From: Paenibacillus odorifer
GTDB taxonomy: Bacteria; Bacillota; Bacilli; Paenibacillales; Paenibacillaceae
NCBI RefSeq assembly: GCF_000758725.1
Contig: NZ_CP009428.1
Coordinates: forward strand, 4,588,001 to 4,652,000
Length of the DNA: 64,000 bases
Direction: 5' to 3'
Shown here: piece by piece, positions 44,080 to 51,758 of the stretch
How the letters are laid out: each line of letters begins with the position of its first letter
How positions within the stretch are numbered: position 1 is the first letter of the stretch
Notes under the pieces: generated by a model
The model's input: only the letters and a program-made list of their open reading frames with translations
Database searches by the model: none
Told to the model about the DNA's origin: nothing
Position numbers and translations under genes: made by a program

Positions 44080-44913
44080 TTAGACTAAGAATGCGGGAAC
44101 AGTCCGCCCATCGATGTCGGTAAATCCATACTTTTCAGCGAGCTTAGCAACCTGCTGCGGTTGACCGGTCATAGACATAACCTCAGGATCGGTTGCGAGA
44201 GCAGCGGCTGCCCTACCGATATAGGTTGTGGATTCAGTCATCTGCAATTCTTCAACCTCATGCCAATGCTCCTCATCCGTGTTCATGCTCTCCAACACCG
44301 CCTCTGTCCTCATCCAGCCCGGAGTAAGAGGAATAACTGCAATGTTGTCCTCTTTAAGCTCAATCGATAACCCGTAGGCCATGCGCACAAGTGTATTTTT
44401 AGAAAGATCATAATAGAAGTTTCCGAGATATTTGTAATGATCCCAAAAGGTTGTGTGGATGATTAGACCGCCAGCTTTTGCCTCGCGCATTAAAGGTATG
44501 GCGTAATAATTTGTTACCAACTGTGCCCTCACACCCGCATTAAACATATTGTCCCAATGCGCTGTTGGAAGCTCCCAGAAAGACTTCTGCTCAATAAGTA
44601 AATCGTTGCCGCCCCATACATTGTTGACTAAAATATCAAGCCGCCCTTGCTCTGAAGCAATCTGGCGAATGACCGTCTCTGTCTCCTGATCTTTTGTATG
44701 ATCACATCGTATGGCGCTGCCGGACCCTCCCTCCGCTTTTATTTCCCTAAGCACGTTATCAATGCTCCGCTTGCTTTGCCCTGTGCCAGAGGCCTCTGTC
44801 GTTCTGCCCGTAATATAAACGAATGCACCTTTCCTTGCCAGCTCCAATGCAATTCCTCTACCAGCACCTCTGCTGCCTCCGGTGACCAATGCTACTTTTC
44901 CTTTTAAAGTCAT
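44080..44913 (-). CDS. Short-chain dehydrogenase/reductase
   Basis: The 277-residue protein is a classical SDR: VTGGSRGAGRGIAL for the cofactor, the NNVWGG motif, and a catalytic YxxxK in FYYDLSKNTLVRMA preceded by HTTFWD. It reduces or oxidises an unknown substrate. It is divergently placed against a WYL regulator at 45073 across a 159-bp gap, so that regulator may control it (inferred). It has no near neighbours on its own strand. Confidence 0.88.
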   Translation of the reverse strand: MTLKGKVALVTGGSRGAGRGIALELARKGAFVYITGRTTEASGTGQSKRSIDNVLREIKAEGGSGSAIRCDHTKDQETETVIRQIASEQGRLDILVNNVWGGNDLLIEQKSFWELPTAHWDNMFNAGVRAQLVTNYYAIPLMREAKAGGLIIHTTFWDHYKYLGNFYYDLSKNTLVRMAYGLSIELKEDNIAVIPLTPGWMRTEAVLESMNTDEEHWHEVEELQMTESTTYIGRAAAALATDPEVMSMTGQPQQVAKLAEKYGFTDIDGRTVPAFLV

Positions 44914-44993
44914 GTTCTCAATCCTTTCTACATTTGTTTTTCTCTAAATGTTCTATATTTAATCCTTACCTTATATAAGTATAATTCTTTAAT

Positions 44994-45022
44994 ATGACAT
45001 CAACTGACATATATAATATAAT
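44994..45022 (+). promoter_or_regulatory. Promoter of the WYL regulator
   Basis: ATGACA at 44994-44999 and a perfect TATAAT at 45017-45022 are 17 bp apart, 50 bp before the start at 45073. The gap is shared with the SDR gene, so both promoters lie in a 159-bp divergent region. Confidence 0.55.
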
Positions 45023-45072
45023 AATTAATTAAGAACTGACTAACATTTATTAGGAGGAGGCATGTTCCCTTA

Positions 45073-46029
45073 ATGAGAGCCGATCGTTTGTTATCCATCT
45101 TACTTTTGCTGCAAAATCGTGGAAAGATGACGTCCCGTGAGCTAGCCCAGACCTTAGAAGTGTCTGAACGAACTGTGTTTAGAGATATGGAAGCCTTATG
45201 TACAGCAGGAATACCGATTCTTGCCGAACGGGGACGCGAAGGGGGCTGGATGCTCACGGAAGGATACCGAACCTCGTTAACGGGTATGAAGCCCTCAGAG
45301 ATTGCTACTCTGCTGCTGTCCGCAGACTCCTCGATTTTAAAAGATCTGGGTATACAAAACGACTTTTCTTCTGCCGTACTCAAGCTGGAGGCTGCTTCGC
45401 CATCTAGGACGAATAATCCAGCCAGTTACCTAAGCCAGCGCATCCATATTGATGGTGCCAGCTGGCACCCTTCCGACGAGACCTATCCGTTCCTATCTAT
45501 CCTGCAGGAAGCTGTTTGGGAAGATCGTAAAGTAAAGATCACTTACCCACGGAATGACGAGACGAAGGAACGTTTTATTGAACCTCTTGGGTTAGTCGCA
45601 AAACGTGGAGTTTGGTATGTAGTGGCACGAACCGAGGATGAAATGCGGACTTTTCGCGTGTCAAGATTAATACAAGCTGAAGCAACTAATGAATCATTTG
45701 TCAGACCTGAGACTTTTGATTTAAAAAGCTACTGGGAACAGTCGACTTTAGCTTTTAAAGCAGCTCTGCCAAAATATGTAGTGAAATTAAAGGTGAATGA
45801 GTCTATTCTTAAAGAATTACAACGTGAAAGATATGTAACTATAACTTTAGTAGAACCCTCTGCTAATACTGGGTGGATGAACGTAGAGGCCGAGTTTAAT
45901 ACTATAGAATCTGCCTGTCGTATCGTACTCTCTTTTTCTCCTTCAGTTATTGTTTTAGCTCCTACCGAACTAGTAGGGATGGTAAAGTCTGCTATTAAAA
46001 CAATTTCCACAATATATGAGGAATTTTGA
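45073..46029 (+). CDS. DeoR/YafY-type regulator with WYL domain
   Basis: The 318-residue protein has an N-terminal winged helix (RADRLLSILLLLQNRGKMTSRELAQTLEVSERTVFRDMEALCTAG) and a C-terminal WYL domain (about 140-215; IEPLGLVAKRGVWYVVARTEDEMRTFRVSRL), the ligand-sensing module of this regulator class, plus a WCX-like C-terminus. AGGAGG is about 13 nt before the chosen ATG, a little long. A tiny ATG frame at 45062 uses the same site. Probably controls the divergent SDR. Confidence 0.88.
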   Translation: MRADRLLSILLLLQNRGKMTSRELAQTLEVSERTVFRDMEALCTAGIPILAERGREGGWMLTEGYRTSLTGMKPSEIATLLLSADSSILKDLGIQNDFSSAVLKLEAASPSRTNNPASYLSQRIHIDGASWHPSDETYPFLSILQEAVWEDRKVKITYPRNDETKERFIEPLGLVAKRGVWYVVARTEDEMRTFRVSRLIQAEATNESFVRPETFDLKSYWEQSTLAFKAALPKYVVKLKVNESILKELQRERYVTITLVEPSANTGWMNVEAEFNTIESACRIVLSFSPSVIVLAPTELVGMVKSAIKTISTIYEEF

Positions 46030-46150
46030 CATGAATTCTAAATATCTACTACTTAAAGAAGATTTATGACACTTCTCTATAGACCAATGACCTATAAATC
46101 CCCTATAATAACACCATTACATAAAATTTAATAAGGGGGACATTTTACCA

Positions 46151-47401
46151 ATGAGCTGGATGCACAAACTTCCGTTAAAACAAAGAATTGTTGCCGGATG
46201 TTACCTCGTTGCCGCACTGTTTGCTATTCCTGTCTTAGTTACGTTAATGATTCTAGGTCAATTTCTCGTAGGAATTATACTAGTAGTTGTTCTTGCAGGT
46301 CTGACTTTACCTGTTGCTCGCTTCGTGGAGAGAACGCTTACATCATCTTTTGATGATATTGCTAATGTATCTCACAGTATTTCGAAGGGGGATTTCACTA
46401 GCAGAGCGGACGAAAATGGTTCAATGGGTGACGTAAGCCGCTCCTTTAACACAATGATTGATAAGCTCAAGAAGATTCTGACCGATGCATCGCAGATCAC
46501 CCGTCAAGTAATGGATGCAAGCCGCGGAATCGAAGATAAGAACCAGAACCTGAAAATTGTTATGGCACAAGTAGCCTCTTCTTCTACCGAGCTCGCTCTT
46601 GGTGCAAATGAAATATCTACGGATATCGCTGATATGACAGAATCCATTAAAGACATTGAGACCAAAGTATCCAATTATACGAACTCCACCAAAGAAATGA
46701 ACAGACGTTCAATACATACCTTAGAACTTGTTGAGCAAGGGCGCCAATCCGTAGATACACAGGCTGAAGGCATGCGTAAAAACATAGAGGCTACACAAAA
46801 AGTGGCTGATACTATTGAAGCTCTCTCACAAAATGCCCGCGGGATTACGATGATCACCAAGACCATCACAGAGATCGCTGAGCAGACCAACCTGCTGTCA
46901 CTCAATGCCTCCATCGAAGCTGCTCGTGCCGGAGAGCATGGTCGGGGTTTTGCCGTTGTCGCTCAAGAGGTTCGCAAGCTTGCTGAGGAATCTACGGCTT
47001 CCACAAAAGAAGTATTCGGTTTGGTCCGCAGCATTGAGTCAGATATTAAACAAGCCATCGATAATATCGCCATCAATGAAGAGGTTGTGCAGGTTCAGAA
47101 TGAAATGATCACTCAATCTGCCCATATTTTCGCACAAATTGTACAAAGCGTGCAGTACATTACCGAGCAAATCTCTTCATTCTCTGCGGAGAGTGATCTT
47201 ATGCTAGAAAGTGCCTTGAAAATTTCCAGTGCAATTGAGAATATCTCAGCAATCACCGAAGAAACCGCTGCAGGCACTGAAGAGGTATCGGCGGCTATGA
47301 ATGAACAGATTAATGCCCTGCAGTCTGTTGCAGAAGAAACGGAAAAAATGACCCAGGCCGTATTTAATCTGCAAAAAACCATTCATATCTTTAAATTCTA
47401 G
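46151..47401 (+). CDS. Methyl-accepting chemotaxis protein without external sensor domain
   Basis: The 416-residue receptor has two hydrophobic segments side by side (about 14-32 and 36-55), so almost nothing is outside, then a HAMP domain (about 56-110) and a long coiled-coil signalling domain with the conserved hairpin [41 protein letters not shown] near residue 240-280. It likely senses a cytoplasmic or membrane signal. GGGGG lies before the ATG. A terminator follows, before the c-di-GMP riboswitch. Confidence 0.9.
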   Translation: MSWMHKLPLKQRIVAGCYLVAALFAIPVLVTLMILGQFLVGIILVVVLAGLTLPVARFVERTLTSSFDDIANVSHSISKGDFTSRADENGSMGDVSRSFNTMIDKLKKILTDASQITRQVMDASRGIEDKNQNLKIVMAQVASSSTELALGANEISTDIADMTESIKDIETKVSNYTNSTKEMNRRSIHTLELVEQGRQSVDTQAEGMRKNIEATQKVADTIEALSQNARGITMITKTITEIAEQTNLLSLNASIEAARAGEHGRGFAVVAQEVRKLAEESTASTKEVFGLVRSIESDIKQAIDNIAINEEVVQVQNEMITQSAHIFAQIVQSVQYITEQISSFSAESDLMLESALKISSAIENISAITEETAAGTEEVSAAMNEQINALQSVAEETEKMTQAVFNLQKTIHIFKF

Positions 47402-47413
47402 TTCAAAACTATC

Positions 47414-47452
47414 AACTGCCACCTAAGCTGAGTCTTAGGTGGCAGTTTTTTT
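47414..47452 (+). terminator. Terminator of the chemoreceptor
   Basis: AACTGCCACCTAAG and CTTAGGTGGCAGTT are a perfect 14-bp inverted repeat, followed by TTTTTTT, 12 bp after the stop. Confidence 0.92.
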
Positions 47453-47519
47453 CGCGAGGCAAAACTTCATCTCTTGGACAAGACTTTCGTCAAATTTCGA
47501 GTTTTTTTAGCGGATTATG

Positions 47520-47548
47520 TTGACAAAAATTAATGAGGAATATATTGT
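47520..47548 (+). promoter_or_regulatory. Promoter of the riboswitch-controlled operon
   Basis: A consensus TTGACA at 47520-47525 and TATTGT at 47543-47548 are 17 bp apart, about 35 bp before the riboswitch core. Confidence 0.55.
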
Positions 47549-47583
47549 AAAGGAAAATTATTCTTATCAACTATAAATTAATA

Positions 47584-47672
47584 TTGGCAAAATCCTCGAA
47601 AGAGGATGACGCAAAACCATGGATCTACAGCCTCATTTTTTCGTTTGAGGCCATGATTGCCAGGTTGCAGAG
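47584..47672 (+). ncRNA. Cyclic di-GMP-I (GEMM) riboswitch
   Basis: The core follows the GEMM-I consensus: GGCAAAATCC, a stem closed by the GAAA tetraloop (CCTCGAAAGAGG), then TGACGCAAAACC, a second hairpin with GCCTCA/TGAGGC arms, and the 3' strand GATTGCCAGGTTGC. This RNA binds c-di-GMP in the nanomolar range in known members. It is followed by an intrinsic terminator at 47724-47760 and then the ThDP enzyme gene, so it should control that operon by transcription termination. Confidence 0.88.
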
Positions 47673-47723
47673 GAACCAGGACGGCTGAACTATTGTTCAG
47701 TCTTAGCGGCGCCTTATGCCACC

Positions 47724-47760
47724 AACCTGTGCTTACTATAGAGCACAGGTTTTTACTTTT
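47724..47760 (+). terminator. Riboswitch expression-platform terminator
   Basis: AACCTGTGCT and AGCACAGGT pair around a seven- to eight-base loop, followed by TTTTACTTTTT. Its 5' arm overlaps CAACCTG (47723-47729), which is fully complementary to CAGGTTG at 47661-47667 in the riboswitch 3' end, so the two pairings exclude each other. Confidence 0.82.
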
Positions 47761-47836
47761 TGAGTATATTGATCTATCGTATCTATTCGGTAGATTAATA
47801 ACTAATATATATCAAAAAACTTGTGAGGTGTTTCTT

Positions 47837-49468
47837 TTGAAGACAGTCGCAGATTACATGGCGGAAGCACTACGTAACCTAGGAGTCACCCATTCTTTTG
47901 GGATCATTGGCAAATCGATTTGTCCAATAGTTCTAAAGATGGTCGATTACGGTATTGAATTTATTCCCGGCAGACATGAAGCAAGCTCCGGATTCGAAGC
48001 AGCAGGGTATGCGCTGAAAACGGGTAACCTAGGCGTAGCATTTGGTACTTCTGGTCCTGGTGGAACTAACCTGCTCACAGCAGCAGCTCATGCGAAAGCT
48101 AACAACCTACCTGTCCTGTTTATTACTGGCCACCAATCCATTACAGAGCTTGGAATTCCTCAATGTCAGGACTCCACCTCTTTTCTGGCTGATTTAGCTG
48201 ATATGTTCAGACCTGCCACCTTGTTCAGTAAATTGGTTGAACGTGGGGATCACTTTGGTACTATTTTTAATCATGCGATTTCTGTGGCCCTGGCCAAACG
48301 GGGTCCTGTTCATCTTTGTATTCCTTTTGATGTACAAACTGAAGTATTGGAAGAATGCAATATTGTAATCCCAGAAAGAGAGTCTCTAATTAGTCAAGCT
48401 AATATCGATAGAGTCATCGATGCTATTCAAGCTGCTAAGAATCCTTTGATTATTGCGGGTAAAGGAATTAACCGCTCCGGAGCACATAAAGAGCTTGTTC
48501 AACTCGCAGAAACTTTTAATATTCCTGTAGTAACATCTCCTGGTGGAAAAGGGGCTATAGTCTGGGATCACCCGCTCTATCATGGTCCTATTGGCGTTGG
48601 CGGTTCGACCCACGGGGATGATTTATTGAATAAAAGCGATCTGTTTATAGTGCTTGGATCACGTTTAAGTGATATGACCATCTGTAATCTTAAACGGGAG
48701 AATCATCCAGCAACTTTAATTCAATTTGATATTGATCCAAGCTTTGTCGGAAAAATCCTATTGTCCAAAACGATACCGGTCACTGGGGACCTGCGCGATA
48801 ATTTGGTGCACTGCCTAAATCATATTGACCCAAGCACAATCACCAAACGCGAGGCTTTGGCCGATGCTGATTATTCAGAAGAGCTTCCAACCCTCAAGAA
48901 TCTTTCACTGGCTTCAGTAATGAGCACTTTAAGTGATTTGATCCCTTATAATAATTCAATTTTCGTTGATGATGGAAGCCATGGATTCCACGCTGCAAAA
49001 TGGTACAAGGTTAAGAAACCGGGCAGCTTTGTTTTTGATGCTTATTTTGCTTGCATGGGTAATTCGATCGGCATGGCTATTGGTGCAAAAGTTGCAGCTC
49101 CTGAAGAAACTGTCCTCTGCATTACAGGTGATGGTTGTTTCATGATGCTCGGCACTGAGATTAACACCGCTGTCTGCAAAGATATCCCTGTCATCTTTAT
49201 CGTGGTCAATAATAAGCAACTAGATATGGCTCTTAAGGGTATGGAGAAAACCACAGGTCGTATCGATGGAACTCTATATGAAGTACCAATGGACGCCGTG
49301 AAATTCGCTGAATCTCTAGGTGCTAAAGGCTACAAATGTGAGACTGCGGATGAATTCACAGCTGCAATTAAAGATGCGGTAGCTCTAAACCATGTTGCCG
49401 TTATTGAACTACTAACAGACCGTGATGAAGTCCCTCCGACTGCACACCGTACTTTGAACCTAAACTAG
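47837..49468 (+). CDS. ThDP-dependent enzyme, acetolactate synthase-like
   Basis: The protein (543 residues from TTG at 47837, with GAGGTG 6 nt upstream) is a thiamine-diphosphate enzyme of the acetolactate synthase/decarboxylase superfamily. It has the ThDP-activating Glu in GRHEASSGFEAAGYA near residue 47, the central domain with LIIAGKG, and the metal and ThDP motif GDGCFMMLGTE...VVNN. The frame is open 60 codons upstream but that part lies in the riboswitch. Reaction unknown: decarboxylation or carboligation of a 2-oxo acid fits. Genes downstream suggest use in a small-molecule pathway. Confidence 0.9.
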   Translation: MKTVADYMAEALRNLGVTHSFGIIGKSICPIVLKMVDYGIEFIPGRHEASSGFEAAGYALKTGNLGVAFGTSGPGGTNLLTAAAHAKANNLPVLFITGHQSITELGIPQCQDSTSFLADLADMFRPATLFSKLVERGDHFGTIFNHAISVALAKRGPVHLCIPFDVQTEVLEECNIVIPERESLISQANIDRVIDAIQAAKNPLIIAGKGINRSGAHKELVQLAETFNIPVVTSPGGKGAIVWDHPLYHGPIGVGGSTHGDDLLNKSDLFIVLGSRLSDMTICNLKRENHPATLIQFDIDPSFVGKILLSKTIPVTGDLRDNLVHCLNHIDPSTITKREALADADYSEELPTLKNLSLASVMSTLSDLIPYNNSIFVDDGSHGFHAAKWYKVKKPGSFVFDAYFACMGNSIGMAIGAKVAAPEETVLCITGDGCFMMLGTEINTAVCKDIPVIFIVVNNKQLDMALKGMEKTTGRIDGTLYEVPMDAVKFAESLGAKGYKCETADEFTAAIKDAVALNHVAVIELLTDRDEVPPTAHRTLNLN

Positions 49469-49478
49469 GAGGCTAACC

Positions 49479-49847
49479 ATGAAGGAAAATATCAACAGTG
49501 GTCTCAACCACTTCACGAATCTATCAGGAGACTATGGCGCAAAAGCACTAGCTCCAATTAAAGACCACTTCCCTGACTTGGCTGAATTTATTATGGGGAA
49601 TGCCTATGGCGATATTTTTCAACGTAATACTATAGCCCCTGACTGGAAGGAAATCGCAGTCATTTCATCTTTAATTTCAATGGGTCAATTCGAACAGCTG
49701 GGTGTTCATTATGTTATGGCCCTTCGTGTTGGAGTCACCGTAGAACAGCTTAAAGGCATTCTATTACACTTAGTACCCGTTATAGGGGCACCTAGAATCA
49801 TCACAGCTTTTAATATCCTGCTTGCAACCATAGAAGAAATCCAATAA
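49479..49847 (+). CDS. Carboxymuconolactone decarboxylase-like protein
   Basis: The 122-residue helical protein fits the CMD/AhpD-like family (EIAVISSLISMGQFEQLGVHYVMALRVGVTVEQLKGILLHLVPVIGAPR). The CxxC of AhpD-type members is absent, so a disulphide peroxidase role is unlikely and a gamma-CMD-like role (a small-molecule decarboxylation or isomerisation, or only binding) fits better. AGGAGG lies before the ATG 10 nt after the ThDP gene stop, so they share an mRNA. Confidence 0.85.
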   Translation: MKENINSGLNHFTNLSGDYGAKALAPIKDHFPDLAEFIMGNAYGDIFQRNTIAPDWKEIAVISSLISMGQFEQLGVHYVMALRVGVTVEQLKGILLHLVPVIGAPRIITAFNILLATIEEIQ

Positions 49848-49888
49848 CCCAACAGTTCGACAACAATATACAAAATTCGACTTTATTA

Positions 49889-49918
49889 TTGCATGCACTT
49901 GAAAAATATGCCTATAAT
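49889..49918 (+). promoter_or_regulatory. Possible internal promoter
   Basis: TTGCAT and a perfect TATAAT are 18 bp apart, within the 207-bp gap between the CMD gene and the STAS-like gene, so the last two genes may also be transcribed on their own. Confidence 0.45.
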
Positions 49919-50054
49919 AGAGTCGGAATATCCCAATACTTGCTGTATAGTGTCGAATTTTGACTTTTATAAAACAGCTAAGTGGATATATAAAGGGCTG
50001 GATATTGCAGTCGAACTGTTTTGGACAAATTCAATCTATGGGAGAGATTTAGGC

Positions 50055-50405
50055 ATGGGAAGTTTCGTTTTGAAGACAGACACTGCAAATAAGGTTATTA
50101 ACATTGAGTTGGATGGAACATTTTCTGAAGAAGATGGTCTAAAATCTATTCAAGCTTATCAACAAACTATCAATCCAATTACTCCAGCTGACTATGAACT
50201 AAAAATCGACTGCAGAAAGCTAAATGTAACTGCACCAGATGTGGTACCACTTTTAGAAAGCTGCTTTGTAATGTTTAAGAATGATGGTTTTGTAAAAGTA
50301 AATCTAACGCTAGAAAATAACCCGATCCTCAAAATGCAGCTTTCCCGTCTTGGCCGTAAAGCTGGACTCGATAACATCGAGATCATTTCTGCGGTTACAG
50401 TCTAG
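50055..50405 (+). CDS. STAS-like small protein of unknown role
   Basis: The start at 50055 (GGGAGAGATTTAGGC before it) gives 116 residues with an alternating strand-helix pattern and IELDGTFSEEDGLKSIQAYQQ near residue 18, like the STAS or SpoIIAA-like fold. The conserved Ser of anti-sigma antagonists is not clear. The frame is open to 49893 but the upstream part has no ribosome site and holds the internal promoter. It could regulate or scaffold the enzymes beside it; this is a guess. Confidence 0.6.
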   Translation: MGSFVLKTDTANKVINIELDGTFSEEDGLKSIQAYQQTINPITPADYELKIDCRKLNVTAPDVVPLLESCFVMFKNDGFVKVNLTLENNPILKMQLSRLGRKAGLDNIEIISAVTV

Positions 50406-50459
50406 ATCTTTTAATCTTAATATGTAGGCCACATTTTACTGCTTTCCTGGAGGCGTATT

Positions 50460-51452
50460 ATGACCGGAATTCGTATTAAAGGCATTGATATCTATCATCC
50501 CAGCAATATAGTTGGTAACGACTTTTTCATTAAGCATTTTGACGAAAGAGGCATTGATATTAGAGGTCTATTATCCGCATTAGGTCGTAATGCACGGTAT
50601 AGTATTAAGGATGCGGAGGAGAATTCCCTTACGATGGCTTTTGAGGCTGCCCGGAATGTTCTGGAGAAAAGTGGTCTCACAGGTGCCGATATCGACCTTA
50701 TTGCCTATGCAAGTCAAACTCCTGAGTATATCTTTCCTACCAACTCATTAATGATTCACCGTTTGATCAAAGGCGCATCCCATACGATCTGCATTGACAG
50801 CAATGCTAATTGTGCGGGTATGACGGCTTCAGTGGAACAGGTTAGCCGTCAGATGCAAGCGAATCCTAGGATTAAACGAGCGTTGGTAATCGGCTCCGAT
50901 TATGTTACCCCTCATGCCGATAAGAATGATCCAGTCTACTACGCTAACTTCGGTGATGCAGCGGCGGCAGTCATTCTTGAACAAGCTGAGGATGTAGTCG
51001 GTTTCATTGACTCTATCTACCAAACGGATCCTTGTGTTTGCGATAAATCCAAGTTCCCGTGCGCAGGCCTGGCTAAACTGGGTAAACAAGGTGTAGCGGC
51101 TGGAGAGTTTAATGTGAAGTTTATTCCTTTTGATGATTCCATTTGCATAGATGCTGCTTCTGAGTCTATTCGTACTCTACTATCTAACAACAATATCGCG
51201 CCTGAAGCCATTAAAGCAGCCTGCTTCTCACAGTTTTCATTGCCTAATATCTTAGAGATGTGTGAGAAAGTCGGTATTGATCGCAATGTAGCGGTATACA
51301 TAGGGGATGAATTCGGATATACCTCTACCAGCAGCCCATTTATTGCTCTACATAAAGCTGTAACTACTGGAAAGATCGAACGTGGTGATAAAGTCCTGTT
51401 CTGGACAGTGGGCGCCGGTTGGCAAAATGTAGCATTTGTTATTGAATATTAG
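50460..51452 (+). CDS. FabH-like beta-ketoacyl synthase III, unusual active site
   Basis: The 330-residue protein has the thiolase fold of KAS III. The nucleophile Cys is kept (NANCAGMT near residue 121), but the usual His of HQAN is replaced (FSQFSLPNI near 260) and the Asn of GNTS is Tyr (FGYTSTSS near 285). KAS III homologues that lack this triad often act as acyltransferases or carry out ester or C-C bond formation in natural-product pathways. Here the partner is a ThDP enzyme. GGAGG lies 6 nt before the ATG. Confidence 0.85.
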   Translation: MTGIRIKGIDIYHPSNIVGNDFFIKHFDERGIDIRGLLSALGRNARYSIKDAEENSLTMAFEAARNVLEKSGLTGADIDLIAYASQTPEYIFPTNSLMIHRLIKGASHTICIDSNANCAGMTASVEQVSRQMQANPRIKRALVIGSDYVTPHADKNDPVYYANFGDAAAAVILEQAEDVVGFIDSIYQTDPCVCDKSKFPCAGLAKLGKQGVAAGEFNVKFIPFDDSICIDAASESIRTLLSNNNIAPEAIKAACFSQFSLPNILEMCEKVGIDRNVAVYIGDEFGYTSTSSPFIALHKAVTTGKIERGDKVLFWTVGAGWQNVAFVIEY

Positions 51453-51460
51453 GAGCTATA

Positions 51461-51512
51461 TAACAAAAAGCGGCAAGCTAGGGATTCACCTAAGCTTGTC
51501 GCTTTTTGTTAT
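51461..51512. terminator. Bidirectional terminator
   Basis: AACAAAAAGCGGCAAGCTAGG and CCTAAGCTTGTCGCTTTTTGTT pair as a long stem with T-rich ends on both strands. It ends both the KAS III operon and the HhH-glpK unit. Confidence 0.85.
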
Positions 51513-51528
51513 AAATATGAACGCAACA

Positions 51529-51744
51529 TCAGGACTTACTTGCAAAGGTGAGCCCCTTTTCCGCAAGAGCACTCCGCAGTAGAACGATCGCCTTTGGCCC
51601 CAATCCATGTAGCTGCAGAAGCTCTGCCTCCGTAAGCTTGCTGAATTGTTGAAGCTGAACATATCCAGCCCCATGCAGGGCTCGAAGCGCCGGCTTAGAT
51701 AGTCCGCCCGGCAGATCAGATTCGGTTCCGTTAATCATAGACAT
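51529..51744 (-). CDS. Helix-hairpin-helix DNA-binding protein
   Basis: The start at 51744 (AAAGGGG before it) gives 71 residues. The sequence LSKPALRALHGAGYVQLQQFSKLTEAELLQLHGLGPKAIVLLRSAL carries two helix-hairpin-helix repeats like those at the C-terminus of RNA polymerase alpha and of DNA repair proteins. It follows glpK by 14 nt on the same strand. Role unknown; an RNAP or DNA partner is possible. Confidence 0.75.
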   Translation of the reverse strand: MSMINGTESDLPGGLSKPALRALHGAGYVQLQQFSKLTEAELLQLHGLGPKAIVLLRSALAEKGLTFASKS

Positions 51745-51758
51745 ATACAGCCCCTTTA

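Noticed and set aside
47657-47836. N-terminal extension of the ThDP enzyme
   Set aside because: The open frame reads through the riboswitch 3' end and the terminator. The TTG at 47837 with GAGGTG upstream gives the family N-terminus.
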